NCBI RefSeq assembly: GCF_003268025.1 | Contig: NZ_QLUW01000001.1 | Span: forward strand, 372,001-436,000 | Reading direction: 5' to 3' | From: Paenibacillus montanisoli | GTDB taxonomy: Bacteria > Bacillota > Bacilli > Paenibacillales > Paenibacillaceae | Length of the DNA stretch: 64,000 nt | Shown here: in pieces, positions 1 to 7,728 of the stretch | Layout: every line of letters begins with the position of its first letter | How positions within the stretch are numbered: position 1 is the first letter of the stretch | Position numbers and translations under genes: made by a program | The notes under the pieces: generated by a model | The model's database searches: none | What the model was told of the DNA's origin: nothing | Seen by the model: only the letters and a program-made list of their open reading frames with translations

Positions 1-2
1 AT

Positions 3-638
3 CGGCTATTACGGTATTTTATTTTTTTTCTTGGTTTAACTTTCTTTGGATTAGGGAATGCGATTGCGGTGAAGGTTCAATCTTTGGGGCTGCATCCATG
101 GGAGGTATTAAATGTCGCCCTTTTTCATCGGTTCGGGTTCACGATTGGGACGTGGAGTATTATTTGCGGCTTAGTACTTGTGCTGATCGCCTTCGTCGTT
201 GATAGGAAGTATATTAACATTGGTACGTTTCTAAATACCTTGTCAATCGGCCCGATCATGGATTTCTTTTTGCATCTCAACATACTTCCTCATGAAACGG
301 ATCATTGGTGGTTGAATCTGCTCATCTTGCTGATGGGTATTATCATATCCGGCATTGGCGGAGGCATCTATGTGGCTGCAGGAATCGGAGCCGGTCCTAG
401 GGATGGTTTCATGCTTTCCATTTCGGAAAAAACCGGGTTATCGGTTAGCCGGGCAAGAATCGTTGTAGAGAGTACCATCTTGATTATTGGATTCATCCTT
501 GGCGGCCCAGTGTTTATCATGACGTTTGCATATACCTTTATTCAAAGCCCTATATTTCAATTTTCCATGAAGCTGATGCGTTCCTATATCGCTAGTCTGA
601 ATCGGAAGCATAAGGGACGGCTTGAGATTTCTTTATAA
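3..638 (+). CDS. YczE/YyaS/YitT-like membrane protein, 5' partial
   Basis: The reading frame is open from base 3, so the gene begins upstream of the window. About 211 codons are visible. The protein is hydrophobic with about five membrane segments and a glycine-rich stretch (around GGGIYVAAGIGAGPRDG) followed by a conserved-looking charged loop (SEKTGLSVSRAR). This arrangement is typical of the YczE/YyaS/YitT family of integral membrane proteins, whose function is poorly known. The internal GTG at 69 is not a convincing start because hydrophobic membrane sequence continues in frame before it. Family assignment is from pattern memory and fairly secure; function is unknown. Confidence 0.75.
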   Translation, partial: RLLRYFIFFLGLTFFGLGNAIAVKVQSLGLHPWEVLNVALFHRFGFTIGTWSIICGLVLVLIAFVVDRKYINIGTFLNTLSIGPIMDFFLHLNILPHETDHWWLNLLILLMGIIISGIGGGIYVAAGIGAGPRDGFMLSISEKTGLSVSRARIVVESTILIIGFILGGPVFIMTFAYTFIQSPIFQFSMKLMRSYIASLNRKHKGRLEISL

Positions 639-816
639 TTGAATCTCCCGGGACAGTGAAAATAGGGTATATATTACTACAGATCGGATTAGTAATTAAA
701 TATTGAGTTTTCAATACAGAAGAGGGTTTTATGAAAAAAGGATTTGTCCATTTTTTCCTGACTGCGTTTTTGGAGCATACGTTCTTTAAAAAGAATGAAA
801 CGGAGACGATCGTAAA

Positions 817-1137
817 ATGGAGTCGAACTGCGTCTTTTGTAAAATTATCGACAGAAAACTTCCAGCAAAAGTAGAATATGAGGACGACCAGATTATAGTA
901 TTTCACTGTAAAGATCCTTCTGCCCCTGTTCATTTGCTGGCTGTTCCGAAAAAACACATTCCAACCTTGATGAACGTAGAAGAAGCAGACCTACCTGTTA
1001 TCTCTCACATTCATAAGATTGCACAGCAGATGTACCGTCAGTTTAATCTCGATGGAATGCGTGTGAATAATAACTGCGGGGAAAAAGGCGGGCAGGATGT
1101 GTTTCACGTCCATTACCATATCAAGGGATGGAAATAA
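817..1137 (+). CDS. HIT family protein (histidine-triad nucleotide hydrolase)
   Basis: 106 residues, the normal size of a compact HIT protein. It opens with the family signature CVFCKIIDRKLPA (residues about 5-17) and ends with the histidine triad H97-H99-H101 in VFHVHYHIKGWK. HIT proteins of the HINT branch hydrolyse purine nucleoside phosphoramidates and related adenylates; the middle triad histidine is the nucleophile in the family. A weak purine-rich ribosome site lies about 10 bases before the ATG. The gene stands alone, followed by a hairpin terminator. The exact substrate cannot be read from the sequence. Confidence 0.9.
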   Translation: MESNCVFCKIIDRKLPAKVEYEDDQIIVFHCKDPSAPVHLLAVPKKHIPTLMNVEEADLPVISHIHKIAQQMYRQFNLDGMRVNNNCGEKGGQDVFHVHYHIKGWK

Positions 1138-1174
1138 TGGAAGCTAACGGGCACGATAGCTAAATAAACATCAA

Positions 1175-1205
1175 AAACGGCAGCCGGTATAATGCTGTCG
1201 TTTCT
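1175..1205 (+). terminator. Rho-independent terminator after HIT gene
   Basis: AAACGGCAG and CTGTCGTTT pair (one G-U) around an 11-base loop, and the second arm ends in a short T run. It lies 38 bases after the HIT stop codon. Confidence 0.55.
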
Positions 1206-1258
1206 CAACTAACCAATTTAGTTTATGATATATTGTATGTGTGAAAGGAGAGATATAT

Positions 1259-1861
1259 ATGAATTGGTTTCAGGAAAACTTATGGAATACAGCAGTACTG
1301 CTAGAGTTTGGGGGAATTGTATTAAAGATTTCACTTATTTTAATTGTGGCGAATATCGTGACTCGAATCGGGAAAGCATTCGTGCGCAAGTTCTTTATCG
1401 TAACAGCTAAAACAAGAGCATATCGCAAGGGTCGAGAGCAGACTTTGGTAAAGCTGTGTGAAAATATCATTTATTATGTGGTATATTTTATTGCACTCAT
1501 TACCGTTTTAGAAATTTTTATTGATATTAAAGGTATCCTAGCAGGAGCAGGAGTTGTTGGGCTTGCTGTGGCGTTTGGTGCACAGGGATTGGTAAAAGAT
1601 GTAGTCACAGGATTCTTTATTTTATTCGAAGATCAATTTTCAGTTGGAGATAAAGTGAAAATCAATACAATTGAGGGAACGGTAGAAGAGCTTGGACTTC
1701 GGACGACGCAGATTAAAGGTATTGATGGTGAGATGTATTATATAACAAACAGCATGATTACGCAGGTTGCAAATTATGCAAATGCTCAGCCGAAGCAAGT
1801 TGAAACTTCAAAGAGTGCAGTGCCGAAGGAGAAAATACGAATGAAAACCGCTAATTTTTAG
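1259..1861 (+). CDS. Short MscS-family mechanosensitive channel
   Basis: 200 residues. Two hydrophobic helices (about 15-35 and 65-85) are followed by the glycine/alanine-rich pore helix typical of MscS (GILAGAGVVGLAVAFGAQGLVKDVVTG) and the start of the beta domain (DQFSVGDKVKINTIEGTVEELGLRTTQIKGIDGEMYYITNS). MscS channels are membrane pores that release solutes under hypo-osmotic shock. The protein stops soon after the beta domain, so most of the C-terminal alpha/beta vestibule seen in the roughly 286-residue E. coli MscS is missing. The ATG at 1259 is chosen over the in-frame GTG at 1241 because AAAGGAG at 1244-1250 is correctly placed for it. The stop codon lies inside the terminator hairpin. 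Confidence 0.85.
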   Translation: MNWFQENLWNTAVLLEFGGIVLKISLILIVANIVTRIGKAFVRKFFIVTAKTRAYRKGREQTLVKLCENIIYYVVYFIALITVLEIFIDIKGILAGAGVVGLAVAFGAQGLVKDVVTGFFILFEDQFSVGDKVKINTIEGTVEELGLRTTQIKGIDGEMYYITNSMITQVANYANAQPKQVETSKSAVPKEKIRMKTANF

Positions 1862-1870
1862 CGGTTTTTT
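1845..1870 (+). terminator. Terminator overlapping mscS-like stop codon
   Basis: AAACCGCTA and TAGCGGTTT pair perfectly around a five-base loop and run into six T residues. The TAG stop of the preceding gene is part of the right arm. Confidence 0.85.
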
Positions 1871-1876
1871 GTCGGG

Positions 1877-2013
1877 TGACAAGAACATTGTCCGAATGAA
1901 GTCCGCGTAATCGCGGGCTTCTTTATTTATCGGATCAAGTACTTGTCATTTCGCGATGACAAGAACTTGATCCGATTCCCGATTCGTGACAAGAACATTA
2001 TCCGATTCCCGAT
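1877..2013. repeat. Intergenic 30-bp repeat, direct and inverted copies
   Basis: Copies of TGACAAGAACxTxxTCCGA occur at 1877-1896, 1957-1985 and 1987-2013, and an inverted copy lies at 1931-1949. The inverted copy and the 1956-1974 copy can form a long hairpin. The last two copies are exactly 30 bp apart and include a shared CCGATTCCCGAT tail; read in frame this would be a 10-codon repeat (DKNxIRFPIx). A second terminator-like hairpin (GAAGTCCGCG/CGCGGGCTTC then TTTA) sits at 1898-1925 between the copies. Confidence 0.75.
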
Positions 2014-2111
2014 AAGCAGCCGGCTGGCCTTTACTTGTTCGCTTAAGGCAGAGGAGTTATATTAAAATCATTTTTACTCAACCACTGAGAAATAAGTATG
2101 ATAGTCTAATT

Positions 2112-3164
2112 ATGAAATATTATAATGAGCTGACGAACGGAGGTTGGAAGAAAATAAATATTAATTTAGAAACTCTGATCTTTACATTAAGCCGCCAGTT
2201 CAATAAGGATATCATATCTGCCGACTTCCAAGCCATTCCATTGCAGGGCGGGACTGTGGGAAATGTGTACAAGGTAACTGGGATCGCCGAAACCGCAGAT
2301 GGTGAAAAATTGCCGTACCGTATCGTACTGAAAAACCAGAAGAAATGGGAGCGTTATGGCGATCCGGGTTCATGGCGACGGGAGTATGATCTCTATGCGT
2401 CTGACTTTGGAGTAACGTTCTCGGATGCTTTCCGCTGGCCGACATGTTATCATGCCGAGATCAATGCCGAAGAAAATGAAATCCAGCTGTGGCTGGAATA
2501 TATCGATGGCGTAACCGGAATAGACTTGACCATTGATATGTATGAACAGGCTGCGCTGGAGTTAGGACGCTTTCAAGGCAAGCTGTACGCGGAGCAGCCC
2601 GCAGTGCTGCAGAGTTTGACCAACCTGAGCCATGCGGATTTCATGAAGAATAAGTATCTGCATTACAGGTCATGGTCGGTCGTCTACGATTATATACGCT
2701 CGGAGGATTGTGATTTCCCGCAGTACGTGCGGCAAATGCTTATCGACATCGATGAGCACGCAGACGAGATACTTGACCGAATAGAAAAATTGCCTCTCGT
2801 GCTATGCCACCGGGACTTCTGGATGACCAACCTGATCTATGCCGATCGGAAAATCGTGATCATCGACTGGGATACATCCGGATGGGGCTACTTGGGCGAG
2901 GATCTCGCAAGCCTGATTGCAGATGAAGCGGATATCGATCACATGGTCGAATACTATCAGCGATGTGTTCCCGCGTATTACAAAGGCTTTTCGGAGTACG
3001 CGGATGTATCTCCTATCGCTGATCATTGCGTCTACGAGTTGATCCTTCTCGTCTTCGGGTACAGGCTTGTGGAGTGGTATCTCCACACAGAGGAAGATAA
3101 TGAGAAGACTAAGCCTATTCATACGCTCCAAAAAATCTATGAAATGAAGACTGGCCTTGCATAG
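2112..3164 (+). CDS. Aminoglycoside phosphotransferase-fold kinase
   Basis: 350 residues. The protein has the catalytic loop of the APH/choline-kinase fold, LCHRDFWMTNLI with H233, D235 and N240, followed by the metal-binding IIDWDTSGWGYLGEDLASLI. An N-terminal nucleotide-binding region (LQGGTVGNVYKVTG) precedes it. Members phosphorylate small hydroxyl compounds such as aminoglycosides, choline, sugars or homoserine; the substrate here cannot be predicted. No strong ribosome site precedes the ATG at 2112, so the exact start is uncertain. It appears monocistronic and ends at a clear terminator. Confidence 0.8.
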   Translation: MKYYNELTNGGWKKININLETLIFTLSRQFNKDIISADFQAIPLQGGTVGNVYKVTGIAETADGEKLPYRIVLKNQKKWERYGDPGSWRREYDLYASDFGVTFSDAFRWPTCYHAEINAEENEIQLWLEYIDGVTGIDLTIDMYEQAALELGRFQGKLYAEQPAVLQSLTNLSHADFMKNKYLHYRSWSVVYDYIRSEDCDFPQYVRQMLIDIDEHADEILDRIEKLPLVLCHRDFWMTNLIYADRKIVIIDWDTSGWGYLGEDLASLIADEADIDHMVEYYQRCVPAYYKGFSEYADVSPIADHCVYELILLVFGYRLVEWYLHTEEDNEKTKPIHTLQKIYEMKTGLA

Positions 3165-3182
3165 GGGAGCTATAATACAACG

Positions 3183-3217
3183 GATCAGGTCGCAGCTGCA
3201 ACCTGATCTTTTTTTTG
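3183..3217 (+). terminator. Terminator after APH-fold kinase
   Basis: GATCAGGT pairs with ACCTGATC around a ten-base loop and is followed by eight T residues, 19 bases past the stop codon. Confidence 0.9.
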
Positions 3218-3333
3218 TTTTCATGCTTTATGGTGCAGTACAAGAGATGTATGGATGTTTTTCGCAACATTACTTCATAGTTCTCGTCTATAGCTTTAGT
3301 GCGCTAAAATATGCTAAGAAAGGAAAAAATATT

Positions 3334-4161
3334 ATGAAAAAGGTTCTCACAGGAATTTTCGCTGCATTAATTTTATCTATCTCTTCACCTGCATACGCGG
3401 CAGGCATGCAAATAAAAGTTGAAGGTGTTACTATTGCCTCCGATGTGAAGCCCGAAATGAAGAACAATCGAACGATGGTGCCTTTGCGTTTTATCAGTGA
3501 AAATTTGGGAGCCAAGGTCAACTGGGAGGGTTCGGAAGTTACGATCACAAAAAGCGATAGGCATGTAATCTTAAAATTGAAGAGCAATTCAGCGGTGAAA
3601 AATGGTAAACCCGTGCTACTCGATGCAACGCCATATATCAAAAATAATCGGATCATGGTTCCGCTTCGCTTTATTGCAGAAACGTTTAACTCTAGCGTCG
3701 AATTCAGAAATTCGACAGTATCTGTTGAACCTGCCCCATTTGTTCTAGACGGCGTGAAAGTGAAAGCATTGCAACACGAAGTTTACTATACAATGGGCAG
3801 CATAGTAAAACAAATTAATGGGAGTGCCTATAATGAAGCGATTTATCATATTTTTGCAGACAACAAAGGAAGTAAGGTGGATGCCCCTGCTGAGTACACA
3901 TCGAGTGTTCATGAGCTTACGCCGGGGGGTTATTACAAGGGTGGACAATTTAATTTTTTGGATCAAAAAGGGAACAGCATTAAACAATTTGATCTCTACA
4001 CTTTATCTCATTCCGAGGGCGATCCCGATGTTATGTTATATGATGGGACTGAAAAACAATGGTATTTATTTACCTATTCAGCAGTTCAATCGATTTATCA
4101 GTTCATTGATACTGCCGGACAGAACGGTTTTCTGACGACGATCAGTGATACAAATCCATAA
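3334..4161 (+). CDS. Secreted copper amine oxidase N-terminal (stalk) domain protein
   Basis: 275 residues with a clear signal peptide (MKKVLTGIFAALILSISSPAYAA). Two copies of the copper-amine-oxidase-N (stalk) motif follow: KPEMKNNRTMVPLRFISENLGAKVNWE at about 35-60 and TPYIKNNRIMVPLRFIAETFNSSVEF at about 93-118. The remaining 140 residues match no family I recognise. In Paenibacillaceae this domain is common on exported and cell-surface proteins and does not imply oxidase activity; no amine oxidase catalytic domain is present. The ATG at 3334 follows AAGAAAGGA and begins the signal peptide, so an upstream in-frame extension is not used. Confidence 0.85.
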   Translation: MKKVLTGIFAALILSISSPAYAAGMQIKVEGVTIASDVKPEMKNNRTMVPLRFISENLGAKVNWEGSEVTITKSDRHVILKLKSNSAVKNGKPVLLDATPYIKNNRIMVPLRFIAETFNSSVEFRNSTVSVEPAPFVLDGVKVKALQHEVYYTMGSIVKQINGSAYNEAIYHIFADNKGSKVDAPAEYTSSVHELTPGGYYKGGQFNFLDQKGNSIKQFDLYTLSHSEGDPDVMLYDGTEKQWYLFTYSAVQSIYQFIDTAGQNGFLTTISDTNP

Positions 4162-4245
4162 GGCAACATTTTTTTCTTATTAAGATAACGGGCAATTTTG
4201 ATGAAGAATGGAAATGGCTCCTTTATGTTTGTGCCAAGTAAGAAT

Positions 4246-4273
4246 AACCCCTCCAAACAGATTGGAAGGGGTT
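4246..4273. terminator. Convergent terminator between 3334 and 4311 genes
   Basis: AACCCCTCCAA pairs with TTGGAAGGGGTT (one bulged A). On the minus strand it is followed by TTATTCTT, so it serves the alpha/beta hydrolase best; the plus strand run (GTGTTATCT) is weaker. Confidence 0.6.
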
Positions 4274-4310
4274 GTGTTATCTAAATTCATACAGCCTTCA
4301 TACTCCCATA

Positions 4311-5093
4311 TCAACCAACGAATTGCATCAACAGCTGGTTAAACCGCACGCGTTCTTCCCAGAACGGGCCATGGCCGCTGTATTGGAATGGGACGAACTG
4401 CGAGCCCTTGATCAGTTTGTGCGTTTCCTGTCCTTTGGCGAAAGGGACGATTTTGTCGTGTATGCCGTGAACAATTAGTGTAGGTACGGCGATTTTCTGA
4501 AGATCCGAATACACGTTTTCGTCCCGCAGCGTGGCCATGATCGCCGCAGTGGCATAGCCGGCTGCCTGCAGGCTCATCTGCATAAACCAATTGGCGAACG
4601 GCCCTGTGATAAGCTGGAAGAAGAACAAGTTAGTCACGCTCTGCAGCATGTTGGGGCGGTCGTTCAAGGTGGCGGCAATAAAATCGTTCGCCGTCTGTTT
4701 GTCCACGCTGGACGGCGCCGCCGCATCGATCAACACAAGTTTGTTTACGCCATAGCCTTGGTGCCGCGCCATGTACCGGATCGCAATCGCCCCGCCGGTC
4801 GAGTGCCCTGCCAGTGTAAAGTCCTTCAGTTGCAGCGCGCCCGCGACGATTCGTATATCGTCCGCCAAACGATCAAAGTCATAGCCCTTGAACGGCTTAT
4901 CCGAGTTGCCATAGCCCCGCCAGTCAATGCTGACGCAGCGGAAGCCCATCGCCGGAAGCACATCATACTGATATTCGAACTGATTGTGGTTAAGCGGCCA
5001 GCCATGAATGAAAAAGATCGTTTTCCTGCCCGCCGGATTAATATCCTCCACGAATATTTTAATGCCAGGTTCCACCGTTACAAAGCTTCCCAC
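4311..5093 (-). CDS. Alpha/beta hydrolase (haloperoxidase/esterase-like)
   Basis: 260 residues with the full alpha/beta hydrolase pattern: oxyanion-hole HGWPLN (30-35), nucleophile elbow GHSTGG with S98, acid in VHGIHDKIVP and the late histidine in SGHGPFWEE. The spacing resembles non-haem chloroperoxidase and proline-iminopeptidase-like esterases. The actual substrate cannot be inferred. The start is a GTG at 5093 placed seven bases after GGAGGGATC on the minus strand. It appears to be a single-gene unit. Confidence 0.85.
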   Translation of the reverse strand: MGSFVTVEPGIKIFVEDINPAGRKTIFFIHGWPLNHNQFEYQYDVLPAMGFRCVSIDWRGYGNSDKPFKGYDFDRLADDIRIVAGALQLKDFTLAGHSTGGAIAIRYMARHQGYGVNKLVLIDAAAPSSVDKQTANDFIAATLNDRPNMLQSVTNLFFFQLITGPFANWFMQMSLQAAGYATAAIMATLRDENVYSDLQKIAVPTLIVHGIHDKIVPFAKGQETHKLIKGSQFVPFQYSGHGPFWEERVRFNQLLMQFVG

Positions 5094-5378
5094 GCCGATC
5101 CCTCCGAATCCGATAACGTACTTCTACTAATATACTCACAGATGAGGCATAGGTGATTGCCCATGGTCGATTTCCGGTGTCCTGGGCTAATATATTTCAA
5201 AACTGCTCGAATATCATGTTTCGCGAAATTTCGACTAATGGAATAACCAGATATTATTGATCTACGTCAAGATTCTCGGATAATCAATTCTTATATACGC
5301 CGATTAAGCAACAGCCCCGAAATGACATAGAATAGTTTCTTCTAACATGCTAACCAGCGGAAGTCCGTATTAAAGCAG

Positions 5379-5409
5379 CAGCGGGACCCTAAATCGGGTC
5401 CCGCTGTTT
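5379..5409. terminator. Orphan terminator-like hairpin
   Basis: A perfect 11-bp GC-rich stem with a six-base loop. The T tract is short (TTTG) on the plus strand. No adjacent gene ends here, so it may be left over from a deleted gene or have a different role. Confidence 0.45.
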
Positions 5410-5545
5410 GTGTGCTATGACGCCACGCAGAACATAGAGCAATTGGTGGAGGCTGGTTTTTTGATTCGTTATTTCGCTATTTTCCTGTTTTCGAATCGGC
5501 TTAACAATTAGGTAAGAACCAATTCTATCAAAATCCCAGTCCTTC

Positions 5546-5559
5546 TCAAACGCGTTTGA
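5546..5559. promoter_or_regulatory. Palindrome TCAAACGCGTTTGA, possible LacI-type operator
   Basis: A perfect 14-bp inverted repeat with the central CG typical of LacI/GalR-family operators, 52 bases before the 5611 start codon. The position suits a repressor site, but no cognate regulator is adjacent. Confidence 0.35.
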
Positions 5560-5610
5560 ATAGATTAATAGAGTAGTACTAGTAAGGCAGTTGAGAAGGA
5601 GGAATAACGT

Positions 5611-5877
5611 ATGGCTGTCAGCCAAAAACAGATTTCGAAATATTACGGCAAGAAGATCTATGCTGTCAAGAAGGATGGATCCATCGTTACAGGAACAGTG
5701 ACGCAAATTCAGGGTAATCGCGTGATTCTTACACAGGTTACACAGGAAAAAGGGAAAACAGTAAAATCGAAATTTCTTATTCCATTGTTACTATTTGATT
5801 TACTCGCAATTGGCCTGTTTTCTGGGTTTGGCGGATTTGGCGGGTTTGGCGGTTTTGACGGAGACTTTTTCTTTTAA
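5611..5877 (+). CDS. Small protein with charged N-terminus and Gly-Phe repeat tail
   Basis: 88 residues, not recognised. The first 50 residues are basic and beta-rich (GKKIYAVKKDGSIVTGTVTQIQGNRVILTQV), reminiscent of a small SH3-like or Sm-like barrel. One hydrophobic segment follows (FLIPLLLFDLLAIGLF), then a glycine-phenylalanine tail in which GGF recurs and the protein ends in three phenylalanines. The ATG is preceded by an excellent GAAGGAGG at 5592-5599, so the gene is very likely translated. The composition resembles spore-coat or membrane-anchored small proteins, but this is inference only. A terminator follows. Confidence 0.7.
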   Translation: MAVSQKQISKYYGKKIYAVKKDGSIVTGTVTQIQGNRVILTQVTQEKGKTVKSKFLIPLLLFDLLAIGLFSGFGGFGGFGGFDGDFFF

Positions 5878-5960
5878 CGCATGAGACGAGGAAAATGAAA
5901 ATGAAAATGAGTTTTTCACTGCATCAAAACCATTAAACTAGGTACAACAGCTCAATGACA

Positions 5961-5995
5961 ACAGGCTGCCGATCTAAACGGCAGCCTGTTTGGAT
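5961..5995 (+). terminator. Terminator after the 5611 gene
   Basis: ACAGGCTGCCG pairs perfectly with CGGCAGCCTGT around a seven-base loop, then TTGGATTT. Confidence 0.8.
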
Positions 5996-6171
5996 TTAAT
6001 CATATTTTAACGTACGAAGACTATGTAAATTACTCACTTCTGTTGCTTTTTCCTAAGCTCGACTTGCTTGCTCAATTATTAAGTTATCTAATTCGATTCT
6101 CGCAGCTTTTTCCTCCATGTCGATGGGAGGATAGTGTTATCACTTCGCGAATGCTTTCATATGTATGGCAA

Positions 6172-6297
6172 TCATTTCAACAGCTGTCGATGCTTTGACC
6201 AAAGCTTAATCCATAAACGTCTTTCATCATCTTGAAAGAACTTGATCCCTACTAATTTTAGAGGCGTCCATATTTCCTTGAAGTAATAATTAGGCAT
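6172..6297 (-). CDS. 41-residue basic/aromatic small ORF
   Basis: On the minus strand GTAAGGAGGAATACCT precedes an ATG at 6297 with ideal seven-base spacing. The ORF runs 41 codons to a TGA at 6172-6174. The peptide starts MPNYYFKEIWTPLKLVG and ends WIKLWSKHRQLLK; it is rich in Trp, Lys and Arg and has a DDERR acidic-basic patch. I recognise no family. Support is the near-perfect ribosome site and the isolated position; no promoter is certain. It could also be the 5' end of a decayed gene, since the following 150 bases contain short open stretches without starts. Confidence 0.5.
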   Translation of the reverse strand: MPNYYFKEIWTPLKLVGIKFFQDDERRLWIKLWSKHRQLLK

Positions 6298-6417
6298 AGG
6301 TATTCCTCCTTACAGTGTATGTGTAACATTTTATATGGGGTGGTTGGAGATGTCTGTCGAATATTGTGACAATTCTGATTTAATTTGGGTTGAACCCCGA
6401 ACTTGAGAGGTGCTTGT

Positions 6418-7284
6418 ATGTACAAACATTCATTCTTCCATTTATATCTGCACGATGACGAAGAGCTTGCATCCATATTAGGGGCTTCCGTTGCAGAAAG
6501 GGCAACCCTTCATGAATGGCCTCTCTCCTGTGTGCAACGCATTCGCATGAGCGATGCCTCGACGATCATTTTTAAAGTACAGGCTGAACCTTCCATTGAA
6601 GCGCAATTTTATAACAAAGCAAGTTCTCCTCTATTAGTAAGTTCTAGAGTTATAGAGCAAAACGACACTCCGGATGCCTTACTGTTAGAACATATCGATG
6701 CCCCTTTCTTATCCGACATTACGATGGATACGGATGAAGCATTGCGTTTCATTGATGATATGACGAATCAAATCTCTCAAATTGAAGGTGATCTCCCATA
6801 TTTCTATAAGATAGGAAGCCTACCGGACTGGGGACGTTTTACCGGCGCTCTAGTAAGAGACCTTGAAACCTTAGTTCGGCGTGGAACTTTCCAAAAGACC
6901 GATCATGACGGCATCCAAACAATAGCCTCTTATTGCAATGATTCCTCGGTTGTATCTGCGATCCAATCCAGGAGCGGCCTAGTACATGGGGATTTGAACG
7001 GCGGCAACATCATCATGCATCCAGAAGGAACGAAGGTCATTGACTGGCAGCGACCCGTATATGGGCCAATCGAGCTTAATCGGGCTAACCTGCTGGTATC
7101 ATTGGGGATAGACGCCAAGCCATATGTCGCCACAGGGGTCATGAGCTTGCTGTACATTCTGAATATAGCTTGGTTCACTCAATGCGCGCTGTACTGGTTC
7201 CCTCCAGGCGCAGAAGCGTATGATACGGAAATCGTCAAATTCGTTGACACCTTGAACTGCCTGCCAAAAAGGATGCCGGAGTGA
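6418..7284 (+). CDS. Phosphotransferase (APH family) protein
   Basis: 288 residues. The catalytic loop LVHGDLNGGNIIM (H190, D192, N197) and metal-binding VIDWQRPVYG identify an APH-fold kinase. The usual DFG-like position reads DWQ, which is common in this family. The substrate is unknown. The ATG at 6418 is chosen because GAGAGGTG lies six bases upstream; the in-frame TTG at 6403 lacks a site. The N-terminal lobe is divergent and lacks an obvious glycine loop. It is paralogous in fold, but not closely similar, to the 2112 kinase. Confidence 0.75.
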   Translation: MYKHSFFHLYLHDDEELASILGASVAERATLHEWPLSCVQRIRMSDASTIIFKVQAEPSIEAQFYNKASSPLLVSSRVIEQNDTPDALLLEHIDAPFLSDITMDTDEALRFIDDMTNQISQIEGDLPYFYKIGSLPDWGRFTGALVRDLETLVRRGTFQKTDHDGIQTIASYCNDSSVVSAIQSRSGLVHGDLNGGNIIMHPEGTKVIDWQRPVYGPIELNRANLLVSLGIDAKPYVATGVMSLLYILNIAWFTQCALYWFPPGAEAYDTEIVKFVDTLNCLPKRMPE

Positions 7285-7349
7285 TATGCTCTCCAAATAG
7301 TAGACAGGTGAAATAATAAAAACCTGCTGCTATGAGGGGAGCATTTCTC

Positions 7350-7503
7350 ATGTCAAAAGTACAATACAGTGCAGCTGAAAAGTTGGCCATTATCGCTGAA
7401 CTGGAACGTGGCGAACTACAGAAGCCAGCTCGAGATAGCCGGGATCAACAAAATCATGGATGAAGTCAAAGCGCAAATTGAGAATTATACGACTATGGAA
7501 TAA
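7350..7503 (+). pseudogene. IS3-family transposase remnant (OrfA start joined to OrfB end)
   Basis: The sequence opens with MSKVQYSAAEKLAIIAELERGE, the usual N-terminus of an IS3/IS150 OrfA helix-turn-helix. After about 22 residues the frame goes astray. About 30 bases further on, in another frame, it reads MDEVKAQIENYTTME followed by a stop, which resembles the region just before the end of an OrfB integrase. It looks like an internally deleted insertion sequence. No terminal inverted repeats could be identified. Confidence 0.55.
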
Positions 7504-7514
7504 TGTGATGAAAG

Positions 7515-7540
7515 ACGGCTGCCGATTGGCGGCCGTTTTT
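7515..7540 (+). terminator. Terminator after IS remnant
   Basis: ACGGCTGCC pairs with GGCGGCCGT (one G-U) around GATT, followed by five T residues. Confidence 0.7.
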
Positions 7541-7550
7541 CATTCAAAGC

Positions 7551-7576
7551 AAAAGCTCCCTTCACAGGGAGCTTTT
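7551..7576. terminator. Bidirectional terminator at the end of the melibiase pair
   Basis: AAAAGCTCCC and GGGAGCTTTT form a perfect stem around TTCACA with T runs in both directions. On the minus strand it closes the transcript from the 12808-7729 genes. Confidence 0.8.
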
Positions 7577-7595
7577 TGCTTGAATATTTAAAGAA

Positions 7596-7724
7596 TTACT
7601 GTACAACTCTCCAGGTGTATAAACCTTTTTTCAGTAAATAAACATAACCATCCCATTGGGCGAAATCACCCAGATATTTAACCTTCGAACGATGGAATGA
7701 ACATCGTTCGCCGCCTTTTGATTT
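7596..7724 (-). pseudogene. 3'-end remnant of an unidentified gene
   Basis: On the minus strand an open stretch without a usable start reads ...SKVKYLGDFAQWDGYVYLLKKG and ends LYTWRVVQ before a TAA at 7596-7598. It has a convincing amino-acid composition and is followed 20 bases later by a terminator, as a real gene end would be. It starts immediately after the stop of the 7729 gene. I read it as the surviving C-terminus of a deleted gene; the family is not recognised. Confidence 0.3.
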
Positions 7725-7728
7725 AAGT

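Larger units (their letters stand above)
5094..5610. other. Intergenic stretch with an orphan hairpin and a LacI-type palindrome
   Basis: No convincing gene on either strand. It holds a perfect 11-bp hairpin at 5379-5406 (CAGCGGGACCC/GGGTCCCGCTG, then GTTTG) with no gene upstream that it would obviously terminate. It also holds the palindrome TCAAACGCGTTTGA at 5546-5559, which resembles a LacI-family operator just upstream of the 5611 gene. Confidence 0.5.

Noticed and set aside
731-874. 47-codon ORF starting MKKGFVHFFLT before the HIT gene
   Set aside because: It has a passable ribosome site, but its end overlaps the HIT gene in another frame and the composition is not convincing.
3334-4161. 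Copper amine oxidase enzyme
   Set aside because: Only the N-terminal stalk domain motif is present; the catalytic domain with the TPQ tyrosine is absent.
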